Below are positions 46,701 through 55,805 of a stretch of DNA of 64,000 bases, in pieces (position 1 is the first letter of the stretch; every line of letters begins with the position of its first letter). The stretch spans positions 1,004,578-1,068,577 of the forward strand of contig NZ_JACKZY010000001.1 in NCBI RefSeq assembly GCF_020833685.1. Direction: 5' to 3'. A program made the translations under genes and the position numbers. Source of the DNA: Nitratireductor sp. B36. Its GTDB lineage: Bacteria > Pseudomonadota > Alphaproteobacteria > Rhizobiales > Rhizobiaceae. The notes under the pieces were generated by a model. It ran no database searches, was not told the DNA's origin, and was given only the letters and a program-made list of their open reading frames with translations.

Positions 46701-47093
46701 AACGGCACGACCGTCGAAGCCACGCTCACCATAGAGATCCAGCATGGCGCCGGGCCGGGTACCTTTGCCGCATTTGCATCGACCCAGCCGCTGTTTGCCA
46801 CAGACGATGTGATCGGGCTCGACAGCCTCGACCAACCGAACGAGGAGGATAGCAGCCCCGGCAAGACCACATCCTCAGACGGCCCAAGACTGTTTGGCCT
46901 GCTTGAGGATGGAGGCAGTCCGGACGTGCCCTTGGACAACATCGAAACGCTTTCGCAGCAGACAGAAAGCGCTGCGGCCAAAGGCGCGGTCAGCGATGGA
47001 GCATCCGAGCTTGGCGAAGGCGTGCCGGTCGATCCCTTCGGCCACCTGGTGCAAGAAGACGACCTGGATGACACCGGATCGGCTGGCGTGTAG
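43749..47093 (+). CDS. BapA-like secreted surface protein with a (Asp-Ala)172 tract
   Basis: A 1114-aa protein. Residues 1-105 resemble the prefix domain of BapA/LapA-type adhesins ([45 protein letters not shown]). A Gly/Ala-rich hydrophobic stretch follows (residues 108-136, including [11 protein letters not shown]). Residues 143-486 are 172 uninterrupted Asp-Ala dipeptides. Residues 487-1010 hold two tandem modules, each ending in a VCBS-like unit ([38 protein letters not shown]). The last 100 residues are acidic, without RTX nonapeptides. The GTG start has AGAGG before it. It lies between TolC-like and ABC/HlyD genes, so type I secretion is the obvious route. The tract gives a net charge near -172. 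Confidence 0.85.
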   Translation: MAAVISVKGTGSERTAALDAIVLDAPSVVTLKISPAAVDSFTREGNHLLLKLHDGRLIRIANFYLESEGAKSDLVLEDPSGNLWFGDHTAGLADFQFSEIASVDQLVGGGAGGSSLLGLAGLGLLAGGAAALTGSGSKADDSDADADADADADADADADADADADADADADADADADADADADADADADADADADADADADADADADADADADADADADADADADADADADADADADADADADADADADADADADADADADADADADADADADADADADADADADADADADADADADADADADADADADADADADADADADADADADADADADADADADADADADADADADADADADADADADADADADADADADADADADADADADADADADADADADADADADADADADADADADADADADADADADADADADADADADADADADADADADADADADADADADADADADADADADADADADADADIQAYDDFARAEVNILPTASSVDHGSANYLALVSIGVLDLQAEVLGTSTVNFSVEENHTLEADFDYSALASLGVLSDYSLVIQKWDGTQWTGIDGTGEATLLELGLLSGNEYRVEQLLESGQYRAFMTFEGVGAGVLGDLQVSGTDYDYTEIGGYDPVPVSGNVITDVNDDGQLDDVTPTTVIAQVNGEAVAGPGTTIVGTYGTLTIGPDGSYTYTPNAAGDGIGQVDAFTYTLNDPETGNTSTATLYVQIDSAGQGLVWNDLDPTQPATLDMSAVDDAGTAGIDTTYVVTTQQVDNAIQYTNVLGGGEGSYDFNVADQVETDLSIAVSSSSLLNLLEAIEFSLEQFIDGAWVEIANSSEGGLIDVIGIVGESIEATIDDLPTGQYRLNVSNSGIAIGVTVSADLTFENSDLTQIVAEGGVSTQGNVLEDDTLGSTYTVLKVAPDGVTYEEPAQAGTQLVGTYGTLTIFADGRYSYAPDPDTASIGQSDVFTYQLEHPNGTTVEATLTIEIQHGAGPGTFAAFASTQPLFATDDVIGLDSLDQPNEEDSSPGKTTSSDGPRLFGLLEDGGSPDVPLDNIETLSQQTESAAAKGAVSDGASELGEGVPVDPFGHLVQEDDLDDTGSAGV
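44175..45206 (+). repeat. 172 tandem GAYGCN hexanucleotides coding for (Asp-Ala)172
   Basis: 1032 bases made only of Asp codons alternating with Ala codons. Both Asp codons and all four Ala codons are mixed, so DNA-level identity is broken while the peptide is perfect; the longest run of one identical hexamer I noticed is five. Larger internal duplications are visible: about 50 bases around 44341 recur with an offset of 186 bases (31 units), and a 30-base period repeats near 44995-45055. Because the unit contains no stop in any frame, long false frames appear on both strands. Confidence 0.97.
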
Positions 47094-47167
47094 CCCCAGA
47101 CACTTCGTCGTGCGGTTGCAAGATCGCGCGACCGAAACACATTGATTGATCAACCGAAGGGGATCGC

Positions 47168-49372
47168 ATGATGGGCCCCGACATGGAGCAGGTGGAACTA
47201 CCTGATCGAGATAGGCCCGATCTCTCGGCCTGGATCGAGGCGCTGGAACATGTGGCGCGGCACTACAACGTGCCGTTTTCCGCACAGGGTGCCCGCCAGC
47301 TGGCGCAGGCCCTGGAAACGCCCGACAAAGCCGAGAGCATCATCAGGGTGTCCCGAAAACTGGGGCTGCGGGCAAAGCCAGTGCGGCTTCGCAAGCTCCA
47401 TAGCTGGCGCCTGCCGGTTCTGGTCGAGTTCGAAAACGGGCTTGTCGGGGTTGTAGTTGCACTGAGCGCAGAGCGACACGCATCTGTGGTCTTCAGCGGT
47501 GATGCCGGCCAGCCCACCCCCATCCCGCTCGACGACCTGTTGAACGAAACGCGGCTGATGGTGCTCGCCCGCCCTCAGCGCGCAATCGCCGATGAACGCG
47601 TGGACGCCTATATCGCTCCCTATCGCAGGAACTGGTTCCGGCGCATCGCTCTGCGTGATCTGCGGCCCTATGCCCATGTGATGCTGGCCTCGCTCATGGC
47701 CAATCTCCTCGCGCTGGCCGGCATCATCTTCTCCATGCAGGTTTATGACCGGGTGGTGCCAGCAAACTCGATGAACACCCTCTTCGTCCTGTTTTCAGGT
47801 GTGTTGCTGGCAGTGCTCTTCGATTTCATCATACGCCGGCTGCGAACAGGCATTCTCGACACGGTGGGCAAGCGCGTCGACCTGCGGATGTCCGACGTTC
47901 TTTTTGGCCATGCATTGCGGGTCAAGAACACAGCCCGACCGACATCCACGGGGACGTTCATTGCGCAACTGCGCGATATGGAACAGGTCCGCGAATTGCT
48001 GACGTCGACAACAGCGTCGGCCGTCTCGGACCTTCCATTCTTCTTTCTCTTCCTCGGTATATTCTGGCTCATTGGCGGACCGCTGGTCATCATTCCCGCC
48101 GCGGCCCTCCTTCTGTTGGTCGCTCCGGGGCTGATGGCTCAAGGCAAGCTGCGCGCCAGTGCGCGCGAAGCCATGCGCGAGGCCTCGTTGCGCAATGCGA
48201 TGCTGGTCGAGGCGGTGCAGGGCATCGAGGACGTGAAAGCGTTGCAGGCGGAGGAGCGCTTTCAGCAACGCTGGAACCATTTCAACGCCGTCGCAGCCGA
48301 GGCCCAGCTGCGCCTCCGCTCGATCACCAGCGCGCTCACGGGATGGGGCCACACGGTGCAGACAGGCACGTTCGCTGTCATCGTTTTCTTCGGTGCGCCG
48401 TTGGTCATGAATGGTGACATGACTACGGGCGCTCTGGTTGCCTGTTCCATTCTGGGCTCGCGGATGATGGCGCCCATGGCGCAGATCACTCAGGTGTTTG
48501 GCCGTCTGCAGCAGGCAAAAGTCGGACTGAAAAGCCTCAACGCGATCATGGAGATGCCGGTAGATCACCCCGATACCGAGGTGCGGGTGTCGGCAACGGC
48601 TCTGCGCGGCGCATACCACATGCGCATGGCCGTGTTCACCTATGGCGATTTCAGCATGCAACCGGCGCTGACGGTAAAGGATCTGGACATAGAAGCCGGG
48701 GAGAAAGTCGCCGTTCTGGGTAAGAATGGCGCCGGCAAGTCCACATTTTTGCAAGCGCTTTCAGGCATGATGGAACCATTTTCTGGAGATGTGACCCTGG
48801 ACGATCTCGCGCTTGGCCACATCGATCCTGCGGATGTCAGACGTGATGTCGGTCTGCTCACACAGAACGCGCGGCTCTTCCATGGCACCATCCGGGACAA
48901 TGTCACGCTTGGAGCACCACATGCTTCGCAGGACGCACTCTTCGAAGCTCTGGCCATGGTGGGCGCAGATGAATTCATACGCCGCCTGCCGCAAGGTCTC
49001 GATCATCCCATCCAAGAGGGTGGCCTCGGGCTTTCAGGCGGTCAGAGGCAGTCACTGTTGCTGGCTCGTCTGCTGATCAGACAACCGACAATCATCCTTC
49101 TCGACGAGCCCACCGCGGCAATGGATGAGGCGACCGAGCGCCAGTTCATAACGCGCTTCAACGATTGGGCCGCGGACCGGACAGTGGTGATCGCCACACA
49201 CCGCATGCGCATTCTCGATCTGGTCGAGCGGATCGTTGTGTTCGACAACGGTCAGGTGGCGCTGGATGACAGAAAGGATGCGGCCTTGAAGGTGCTGCAA
49301 GGCGTGAAAAAGGTCGTCCCGGCCAATCGACCGGGCAATCGTCAAGCCGCGAATGAGGAGAGCCGATCATGA
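47168..49372 (+). CDS. Type I secretion ABC exporter (LapB-type) with degenerate peptidase-like domain
   Basis: A 734-aa permease-ATPase. Residues 1-140 form a C39-peptidase-like domain without an obvious catalytic cysteine at its start, typical of exporters of large adhesins. About six membrane helices occupy residues 165-430. The ATPase has Walker A LGKNGAGKSTFL, signature LGLSGGQRQSLLLARLL, Walker B IILLDEPTAAMD and the H-loop in VVIATHR. It sits 74 bases after the repeat protein and overlaps the HlyD gene by four bases. It should drive export of the (Asp-Ala) protein. Confidence 0.93.
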   Translation: MMGPDMEQVELPDRDRPDLSAWIEALEHVARHYNVPFSAQGARQLAQALETPDKAESIIRVSRKLGLRAKPVRLRKLHSWRLPVLVEFENGLVGVVVALSAERHASVVFSGDAGQPTPIPLDDLLNETRLMVLARPQRAIADERVDAYIAPYRRNWFRRIALRDLRPYAHVMLASLMANLLALAGIIFSMQVYDRVVPANSMNTLFVLFSGVLLAVLFDFIIRRLRTGILDTVGKRVDLRMSDVLFGHALRVKNTARPTSTGTFIAQLRDMEQVRELLTSTTASAVSDLPFFFLFLGIFWLIGGPLVIIPAAALLLLVAPGLMAQGKLRASAREAMREASLRNAMLVEAVQGIEDVKALQAEERFQQRWNHFNAVAAEAQLRLRSITSALTGWGHTVQTGTFAVIVFFGAPLVMNGDMTTGALVACSILGSRMMAPMAQITQVFGRLQQAKVGLKSLNAIMEMPVDHPDTEVRVSATALRGAYHMRMAVFTYGDFSMQPALTVKDLDIEAGEKVAVLGKNGAGKSTFLQALSGMMEPFSGDVTLDDLALGHIDPADVRRDVGLLTQNARLFHGTIRDNVTLGAPHASQDALFEALAMVGADEFIRRLPQGLDHPIQEGGLGLSGGQRQSLLLARLLIRQPTIILLDEPTAAMDEATERQFITRFNDWAADRTVVIATHRMRILDLVERIVVFDNGQVALDDRKDAALKVLQGVKKVVPANRPGNRQAANEESRS

Positions 49373-50562
49373 CGCTGCTTCACAAGGACGACACGCACGG
49401 CTGGGAGTATGGCGATCACGACGATGTCCGGCTGTCACGATCCACACGCATTGTGCGGGTTCTGTGCTTCCTGCTGGCGGCAGCGCTTGTATGGTCGTAT
49501 TTCGCAACCCTCGATGAGGTGTCTTCAGGCAGCGGACGCGTTATCCCAACCAAGCGTGAACAGGCGATCGAATCCTTCGAAGGCGGTATTCTTGCCGCGC
49601 TTCACGTTCGTGAAGATCAGGTGGTGAATCCGGGCCAGTTGCTGGCGCAGCTCGACCCCACGAGAAAAGCGTCCGACGTAGAAGAAAGCGCAGCCAAGTA
49701 CCGGGCCGCCCAGGCCGCGTCCGCGAGACTGCAGGCAGAGGTCAATCAGACACCGCTTCGGTTTCCTGAAGACCTGCAGGAATATCCAGATCTGATCAGA
49801 GCGGAACGCGAGCTCTATGAGGAGCGACGGCGCTCCTTGCGTGCATCGCTGCGTTGGATCGAAGAATCACTCCTCCTCGTCACCAAGGAGCTGGAGATCA
49901 ACAAATCTCTGTCTGCGATCGGCGCGGCGAGCAATGTCGAAATCATCCGCCTTCAGCGTCAGGCCGCCGAGCTGGAACTCAAGAAAGCCGAAGTCAAATC
50001 CGAGTACCTTGTTCGCGCCCGGGAGGAACTCTCCGAAGCCAACGCCGAGATGAGCGCTCTTTCCCCGGTTGTCCGAGGCCGCTCCGACAGTCTCGCCCGG
50101 TTGACCCACCGCTCGCCAGTGCGCGGCATCGTCAAGAACATCGAGGTTTCCACCATCGGGGGCGTCGTCCCCCCGAACGGGAAGCTAATGGATATCATTC
50201 CACTTGATGATCAACTGCTCATCGAGACCCGCATCTCGCCGCGCGATATCGCCTTCATCCATCCGGGCCAGAGAGCGAACGTCAAGATCAGCGCCTATGA
50301 CTACGCCATCTACGGAGACATTGACGGAGAGGTGACAACCATCTCACCGGACACAATCCAGGACGAGGTGGAGAAGGAGAAATATTACTATCGCGTCTTT
50401 ATCGAAACCGATGATGACGCCCTCGTCAACGAGGCTGGAAAGCGTTTTCCCATCGTGCCGGGGATGGTCGCCACCGTCGACATTCACACCGGAAGCAAGA
50501 CCGTTCTGGACTACCTCATCAAACCTTTCAATCGCGCGCGCGAAGCACTGCGTGAACGTTAA
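49369..50562 (+). CDS. HlyD-family type I secretion adaptor
   Basis: A 397-aa membrane fusion protein: a cytoplasmic N terminus, one membrane helix (residues 29-47, VLCFLLAAALVWSYFATL), a lipoyl half-domain (GRVIPTKREQAIESFEGG), a coiled coil (residues 105-230), then the second lipoyl half and beta barrel (LTHRSPVRGIVKNIEVST; GQRANVKISAYDYAIYG). It bridges the ABC exporter and the TolC-like duct. Start overlaps the ABC stop (ATGA); the Mur-ligase gene follows 10 bases later, so these three genes form one translation-coupled unit. Confidence 0.94.
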   Translation: MTLLHKDDTHGWEYGDHDDVRLSRSTRIVRVLCFLLAAALVWSYFATLDEVSSGSGRVIPTKREQAIESFEGGILAALHVREDQVVNPGQLLAQLDPTRKASDVEESAAKYRAAQAASARLQAEVNQTPLRFPEDLQEYPDLIRAERELYEERRRSLRASLRWIEESLLLVTKELEINKSLSAIGAASNVEIIRLQRQAAELELKKAEVKSEYLVRAREELSEANAEMSALSPVVRGRSDSLARLTHRSPVRGIVKNIEVSTIGGVVPPNGKLMDIIPLDDQLLIETRISPRDIAFIHPGQRANVKISAYDYAIYGDIDGEVTTISPDTIQDEVEKEKYYYRVFIETDDDALVNEAGKRFPIVPGMVATVDIHTGSKTVLDYLIKPFNRAREALRER

Positions 50563-50572
50563 GGCAGAACCT

Positions 50573-53500
50573 ATGCGACACGAGAAATTCGACGGCTTGT
50601 CAGAAATCAGAACGGCTCTGCGCAAAGGCATCGTGCCGCTTCAGGCACCGTTTCCGGCGGTGGTGTTGTTTTTTTCCGTTTCCGACGGCGAGATGCGTGC
50701 GCGCGTGGTCTCTGCCACCGGCGCCACCCTCGAAGCCGCATGGCAAAAAGGGCTGGCGCAACTTCGGCAAGTCATGCGCAAGGACAGGCTCGAAGGGCGA
50801 TGGCTGCGGGTGGACTGGATTGATCGCGCCGAGGCCTGCAGTTGGAAGGATTTGCGTGAGAGTCTGACCCGTACCAAGCGAAATTATTTTCGATGCGGTA
50901 TTGCGCTCGATGCAGGCTTTCACAGGGCCTTCTTGGAGCAGGAGCTGAATGCGAATGCGATGCTTTATGGCGGCAATCGCATGGCCCACGCCACACTCAA
51001 CGAGAAGAATTTCGCACGATATGCTGGTGCGAAATATCCCGGCACCGCCGCCATGGATTTCAATGACGAGCGGGCGGTTTTCATATTCTCCACAAAAGGC
51101 GTGTTCCGCGATGTCGATGGCGGTCTGCATCCACTCAACGAAGCGGGACCGGATGCGGGACGGCGGCACGTCGAAGACCTCGACGCCCCTCTCGTCGATC
51201 ATCTGGTTCGATCGGCCTCTGGATATCTCGCCCGGCAGGTGGGAGATGATGGCGCATTCGTTTACGGGTTCCACCCCTGTTTCGACCGGCGCATTGAAGC
51301 ATACAACACGCTGCGCCATGCAAGCACCACCTACGCCATGCTTGAAGCCTGGGAAGTGACGCGCGAGGCGACACTGAAAAGCGCCATAGATCGCTCCATT
51401 GGGCGTATGAATCGGGAGTTCATTCGCGAAGCTGATCTACCGGATGGCGGGCGGGCTGCATTCCTGGTGGATGTCGGCGACGAGATCAAGCTGGGTGGCA
51501 ATGCCGTCGCTCTGCTGGCGCTCAGCAAATATACGACCACCACCGGCGACCAGACCCATCTTCCGTTGATGGAAAAGCTCGCGCTCGGCATTCTTTACAT
51601 GCAGGATCGGCGAACCGGCTCGTTCAACCATGTGCTGCACTTTCCCTCCTTGGAAATGAAGACGGCTTTCCGCACCATCTACTACGAGGGCGAAGCTGCC
51701 TTCGGCCTGATGCGTCTCTATGACATCACCAGGGATCCTCGTTGGCTGGATGCCGTGGAAAAGGCGTTCGACCATTTTATCGCCCAAAACCACTGGCGCC
51801 ATCACGACCATTGGCTGAGCTATTGCGTCAACGAACTGACCCGCCATCGACCGGAAGAGCGCTATTTCATCTTCGGGCTGCAAAATGTCGCCGGTCATCT
51901 GGATTTCGTGCGGCAGCGCATCACCACTTTTCCCACGCTTCTTGAACTGATGATGGCTGCACGCTCTTTGATCAGTCGGATCGGCGATTTTCCCCAGATG
52001 ACGCATCTTCTGCGCAGGATCGATCTTGTCGCGTTCAGTGAAGCGCTCGAGTTTCGTGCCCGATACCTGTTGAACGGGTTCTTCTGGCCGGAGACAGCGA
52101 TGTTCTTTCGAACGCCGAACCGGGTGGCGGGGAGCTTTTTCATTCGCCACCATGCGTTCCGGGTGCGCATCGACGATGTGGAGCACTATTTGTCCGGCTT
52201 CATAGCATACCGGAATTATCTCCAGCTGCGCCCCGGTTTCCAGTCACTGGTGGCGCAGCATTCACGTGATCCTGCTGACCGTAGACCTCTTCTGCGCACG
52301 TCGACCGCCGCCATCTGGAACTCGTCCACCGTTGCCGAGGCAACGGGCGGCCACTGGATCGTTCCGCCGGAGACTGGCTGGACCGCTACGGGACTGTGCA
52401 TTCACGCTCCCACGCGCAAGCCCGGGCAAATGGTCACCATGCGTGTCGGAAAGACCGGTAGAGGAATACCACCGAACGTGATTGCCGGCATGAAGCCGCC
52501 ACCGGCGGCTATCATCACGGATAATCCCCAGGCCCCGGTCCCAGACAATATTCCCGTTCTTGCGGTGAGAGATACCGGAGCCGCCATTCTCGCCCTGGGG
52601 CGCTATGCGCGCCAGCGTATGAGCGGCAAGCTTCTCGCCATCACGGGTAGCGCCGGAAAGACGACATCCGTCGCAATGCTGGCCCACGCACTGTCGCCAT
52701 ATGGAAGCGTCGCCCAGACCGCGCACAATGCCAATCTTCCACACGGTGTGGCCTGGAATCTTGCCTCGATACCTGCTGCGACAGATCACGTGGTGCTCGA
52801 GCTGGCGGTCGGCCGCATGGGTCAGAGCGCGCGCATGGCGAAAGCGGATGTCGCCATTTTTACCAACATAGCGCCAGCGCACCTCTCCGAGACAACCACG
52901 CCGCGCGACATCGCCGTGACAAAAAGCGCGATCTTTGAGGGCATGACTTCGGGTAGCGTGGCAATCCTCAACCGCGACATGCAGGAGTGGGATGTGGTCC
53001 ACGCCGCCGCTCGGGCCCGCAACCTGAAAATCCTCCATTATGGCCTCGGCGAGGAGTGCGAATATCGGCTTATCAATTACGACGCGCAAAACGGATCTGT
53101 TGAGGCCCGCGTCAATGGGCAGGCAGTGCGGTATGCGCTTGGTGCCGCCGGCGAGCACATGGCGCTTAATAGCCTCGCCATCCTTGCTGCTGTGGCGGCC
53201 CTCGGGCACCCGCTTGATGCGGCCCTAGACCAATTGGCCAGTTTCTCGCCCCTGCCCGGACGCGGTGCAGAGCACCGGCTGACCATCAACGGGTGCACCA
53301 TTCATCTGATAGACGATGCCTACAATGCCAACCCAGCCTCCATGAGAGCCGCCTTTGCCAATCTCGGCAAAAGAACCGGGGCTGGTCGGAGGATCGCTTT
53401 TTTGGGCGAGATGGCAGAGCTGGGTGCTCAAAGCCGGGATTTTCACACCGGTCTGGCACCCCTGATCGAGGCAAATGGCATCGACCGGGTTTGCGTGCTC

Positions 53501-53686
53501 GGAACACTTTACGAAGATTTCTGGGCCGCCCTGCCGGATGCCTGCAAAGGAGTTTACGCGAAAACACTGGAAGAGATGCACCAAGCATTTCTTGCAGATA
53601 TCCGGAATGGCGACATTGTGTTGATCAAGGGATCCAACAGCACCAGACTGCATACCCTTGCAGGCGCCATCGCGAATATCCGTTGA
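50573..53686 (+). CDS. MurF-like ligase fused to a large alpha/alpha-toroid-like N-terminal region
   Basis: A 1037-aa protein. The C-terminal part, from about residue 660, is a complete Mur ligase core like MurF: P-loop ITGSAGKTTSVAML (about 690-703), HNANLPHGVAWNL, IFTNIAPAHLSE, the carbamoyl-Lys region TKSAIFEGM, DDAYNANPASMRAA (from 914), FLGEMAELG and VLIKGSNSTRLH. The MurF UDP-substrate domain is absent. Residues 1-200 are unrecognised; about 240-400 show repeating helix pairs (GGNAVALLALSKYTTTTGD; YYEGEAAFGLMRLYDITRD), as in alpha/alpha toroids of glycosidase or LanC type. It starts ten bases after hlyD. ATP-dependent amide ligation is expected; the acceptor is unknown, and the Asp side chains of the repeat protein are my candidate. 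Confidence 0.8.
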   Translation: MRHEKFDGLSEIRTALRKGIVPLQAPFPAVVLFFSVSDGEMRARVVSATGATLEAAWQKGLAQLRQVMRKDRLEGRWLRVDWIDRAEACSWKDLRESLTRTKRNYFRCGIALDAGFHRAFLEQELNANAMLYGGNRMAHATLNEKNFARYAGAKYPGTAAMDFNDERAVFIFSTKGVFRDVDGGLHPLNEAGPDAGRRHVEDLDAPLVDHLVRSASGYLARQVGDDGAFVYGFHPCFDRRIEAYNTLRHASTTYAMLEAWEVTREATLKSAIDRSIGRMNREFIREADLPDGGRAAFLVDVGDEIKLGGNAVALLALSKYTTTTGDQTHLPLMEKLALGILYMQDRRTGSFNHVLHFPSLEMKTAFRTIYYEGEAAFGLMRLYDITRDPRWLDAVEKAFDHFIAQNHWRHHDHWLSYCVNELTRHRPEERYFIFGLQNVAGHLDFVRQRITTFPTLLELMMAARSLISRIGDFPQMTHLLRRIDLVAFSEALEFRARYLLNGFFWPETAMFFRTPNRVAGSFFIRHHAFRVRIDDVEHYLSGFIAYRNYLQLRPGFQSLVAQHSRDPADRRPLLRTSTAAIWNSSTVAEATGGHWIVPPETGWTATGLCIHAPTRKPGQMVTMRVGKTGRGIPPNVIAGMKPPPAAIITDNPQAPVPDNIPVLAVRDTGAAILALGRYARQRMSGKLLAITGSAGKTTSVAMLAHALSPYGSVAQTAHNANLPHGVAWNLASIPAATDHVVLELAVGRMGQSARMAKADVAIFTNIAPAHLSETTTPRDIAVTKSAIFEGMTSGSVAILNRDMQEWDVVHAAARARNLKILHYGLGEECEYRLINYDAQNGSVEARVNGQAVRYALGAAGEHMALNSLAILAAVAALGHPLDAALDQLASFSPLPGRGAEHRLTINGCTIHLIDDAYNANPASMRAAFANLGKRTGAGRRIAFLGEMAELGAQSRDFHTGLAPLIEANGIDRVCVLGTLYEDFWAALPDACKGVYAKTLEEMHQAFLADIRNGDIVLIKGSNSTRLHTLAGAIANIR

Positions 53687-53929
53687 GAACACCGGATACG
53701 TGGACGCCGGTTGCATCGTTAAAGACCGTAGGGAGAGCGCCTGAAGCGTGCACGTTCGGCGCGGGCAGGCAAAACAAACAATCCGATTATTGGTAGCCAC
53801 AACGGCAAAGTCCCTGCCACCCCGGCAAATAAGCGTGACATTTGCGGCATTCATCAAGCCAGCCTGCTACTGGTCTCTGTTCAAATATGATAATTGTGAG
53901 CAAATAAGACCGATTCAGCGGGGCCGTAA

Positions 53930-54748
53930 GTGGCAGAAGAGCATAAAGCAGAGACAAAAGAACCCCTTTACGTGGTTCCCCCGGTGACCAGAGCAATTGC
54001 GCTGCTTCGCTATATCGCGGCGGGCAATCGGTGCCGCAACATAAGCAATGCGGCGAAGGCGCTCGACATCAACCGCACGACGCTCATCCGTCTGCTTGCG
54101 ACGCTCGAGGCAGAAAGCATGATCGAACCCATTGCCGATGATGGCGGATATCGTCTCGGCACCGGCCTCATCGCTCTTGCCTCGGAGGCCCTGAACGAGC
54201 GAAGCATACTTCAGGTCGCGCGGCCCTTCCTCAAGCAGCTTGTCGAATCACTCAATCTGTCGGCGCATCTTGGCGTTCTGGAGGGTCGGGAGATTGTCTA
54301 TCTGGCGCGTGAAACACCGAATTCACACCTTGCCAGCACCGTGCGCGAGGGAACCCGGCTGCCGGCGCATGCGACCACCATCGGTCGCATCCTTCTGGCG
54401 GAACTGCCGATTGCCTCACTCCGGTCCTTATATGCCGGTCAGACGATGGAATCGTTTACGACCAAAACACGCACCACACTTGCGGATCTGGAAAAGCAGC
54501 TTCAGTCCGACCGGGCCCGTGGGATTGCGTGGAGCGTTGCTAATTTTGAGCGCGAGATCGGCTCCGCTGCAGTCGCAATTCACGACCATCAGGCACGTGC
54601 CGTTGGTGCCATCAACGTGACCGGTCACGCGAGCATTTTTGATGAAAACAGTCCCAATGCAGGGAAAATCGAGCAGGAGCTCAAGACCGTCGCCCGCGCC
54701 ATGTCCGAAGCTTTGGGCTATCGCGGCTGGTCAGCCGATCAACTGTAG
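53930..54748 (+). CDS. IclR-family transcriptional regulator (meta-cleavage locus)
   Basis: A 272-aa IclR regulator. The winged helix is at about residues 15-80 (NISNAAKALDINRTTLIRLL), then the effector domain with LARETPNSHLASTVREGTRLPAHATTIGR and GAINVTGHAS. The start is a GTG at 53930, without a strong ribosome site. It is convergent with the aromatic operon at 54739-64000 (3' ends overlap by 10 bases), so a regulatory link is plausible from position. It is distinct from the IclR at 15128. The 243-base gap before it shows no gene and none of the island's inverted repeats. Confidence 0.85.
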   Translation: MAEEHKAETKEPLYVVPPVTRAIALLRYIAAGNRCRNISNAAKALDINRTTLIRLLATLEAESMIEPIADDGGYRLGTGLIALASEALNERSILQVARPFLKQLVESLNLSAHLGVLEGREIVYLARETPNSHLASTVREGTRLPAHATTIGRILLAELPIASLRSLYAGQTMESFTTKTRTTLADLEKQLQSDRARGIAWSVANFEREIGSAAVAIHDHQARAVGAINVTGHASIFDENSPNAGKIEQELKTVARAMSEALGYRGWSADQL

Positions 54749-55341
54749 GTGTACCCATAGGAAAGCGGGAAGGCGCTGCTTTGCAGCCGCCTGTTTCCCA
54801 CGACAGCGTGACGCAGCCACAGGCGGCCATGAACCTGGGTGTCCGCAAAGTCGGCGTTCTCAGGCAATTGTGCCGCCTCGCACCATAGCCCCCCCAACCA
54901 TTCGGCTCCCTGAAACTCCGCCTGCTTGCGCATCCACACGCCGTGCAGGGAGAAGTTTCCGTAACATGCAACGCTGCGAAAGTTCGCTCCCGAGACGAAG
55001 TCACCGCGGTCGAACCGTGCGATACCGCGGAACTCGGCGCGTTCAAATGATGCCTTGCCGGAAAAGGTGGCCTGATCGAAGCGGGCATCATTGGTAAACA
55101 CGGCTTCTACGAAGCTGGCGGCCTTGCCGAAATGACCATGGCTGAACCAGCTCACGCCGCGAAAACGAGCGCCTGATGCATCAAAGCCATCGGGGAAAAA
55201 TGCCCCTGTGAAATTCACGCCCGTCACATCACATCCGGCGAGATCCAGCGCCCCCTCGCAAATGACGCCCGAGAGGTCGACGCAATCCCCATGGTGCCAT
55301 GGTGTACAAACCAGTTCTCGAATTTCGGCGGCCTTCATCAC
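54739..55341 (-). CDS. Pentapeptide-repeat protein
   Basis: A 200-aa protein made largely of pentapeptide (A/C-[DN]-[LF]-x-x-like) repeats, for example VNFTGAFFPDGFDASGARFRG and ASFERAEFRGIARFDRG, which should fold as a right-handed quadrilateral beta helix. No signal peptide or membrane segment. It is last in the long minus-strand operon and overlaps the flavodoxin gene by four bases. Its role is unknown. Some family members mimic DNA and protect gyrase, but nothing here points specifically to that; coupling to flavodoxin hints at a partner or scaffold function. Confidence 0.8.
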   Translation of the reverse strand: MMKAAEIRELVCTPWHHGDCVDLSGVICEGALDLAGCDVTGVNFTGAFFPDGFDASGARFRGVSWFSHGHFGKAASFVEAVFTNDARFDQATFSGKASFERAEFRGIARFDRGDFVSGANFRSVACYGNFSLHGVWMRKQAEFQGAEWLGGLWCEAAQLPENADFADTQVHGRLWLRHAVVGNRRLQSSAFPLSYGYTYS

Positions 55342-55805
55342 GCGGTCTCGCCCAATTTTTCCTCAGCCAGCGCCACGATCTGCGCTGCCCAGGGGAATGC
55401 CAGGTCCTCGGCCATGTCGCTGCCCGAGGCGTCATGCGTGATGCGTTCGCCGATCTGTACCGCCCCTCTTGCGCTCAAAAGCTCCGCAAGGCTTTTGCTT
55501 CCGAAGCCGAATGTCTCTTCATATTCCGTGTCTCCCAGGCCAAAAATACCGAAATGAACACCAGTCAGGTCCGGCGTGTTTGCCTGTAGCGCTTCGGCAA
55601 AGGGCTGGGCTGAAGCCGGGAGCTCTCCGTCGCCATATGACGAGCAGACGATCAGGTAAAGCCGCCCGGTATCAAAGGCATCCGGCGCAAAATCCGACAG
55701 ATTGCTGCAGGCGACATCATGTTCGCCCTCGAGCTCGGACATGATGTCCTCGGCCAGCATCTCGGCATTGCCGGTCTCGGTGCCGTATAGAACCGTAATG
55801 TTCAT
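55338..55805 (-). CDS. Flavodoxin/MioC-like electron-transfer protein
   Basis: A 155-aa FMN-binding flavodoxin-like protein. The phosphate loop is YGTETGNAEMLAEDI (residues 7-21); later flavin contacts lie in SSYGDGELP and FGIFGLGDTEYEETFG. It is bracketed by four-base overlaps with the reductase gene upstream and the pentapeptide-repeat gene downstream. With that reductase it would form a NADPH-reductase-flavodoxin chain for an oxygenase such as a P450, not present in the window. Confidence 0.88.
   Translation of the reverse strand: MNITVLYGTETGNAEMLAEDIMSELEGEHDVACSNLSDFAPDAFDTGRLYLIVCSSYGDGELPASAQPFAEALQANTPDLTGVHFGIFGLGDTEYEETFGFGSKSLAELLSARGAVQIGERITHDASGSDMAEDLAFPWAAQIVALAEEKLGETA

Noticed and set aside
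46741-47093. RTX calcium-binding secretion repeats at the C terminus of the surface protein
   Set aside because: No GGxGxDxxx nonapeptides are present; the secretion signal, if any, is of another kind.
41420-53686. Integrative element inserted at tRNA-Gln
   Set aside because: No integrase gene and no direct repeat of the tRNA 3' end was found within the window.
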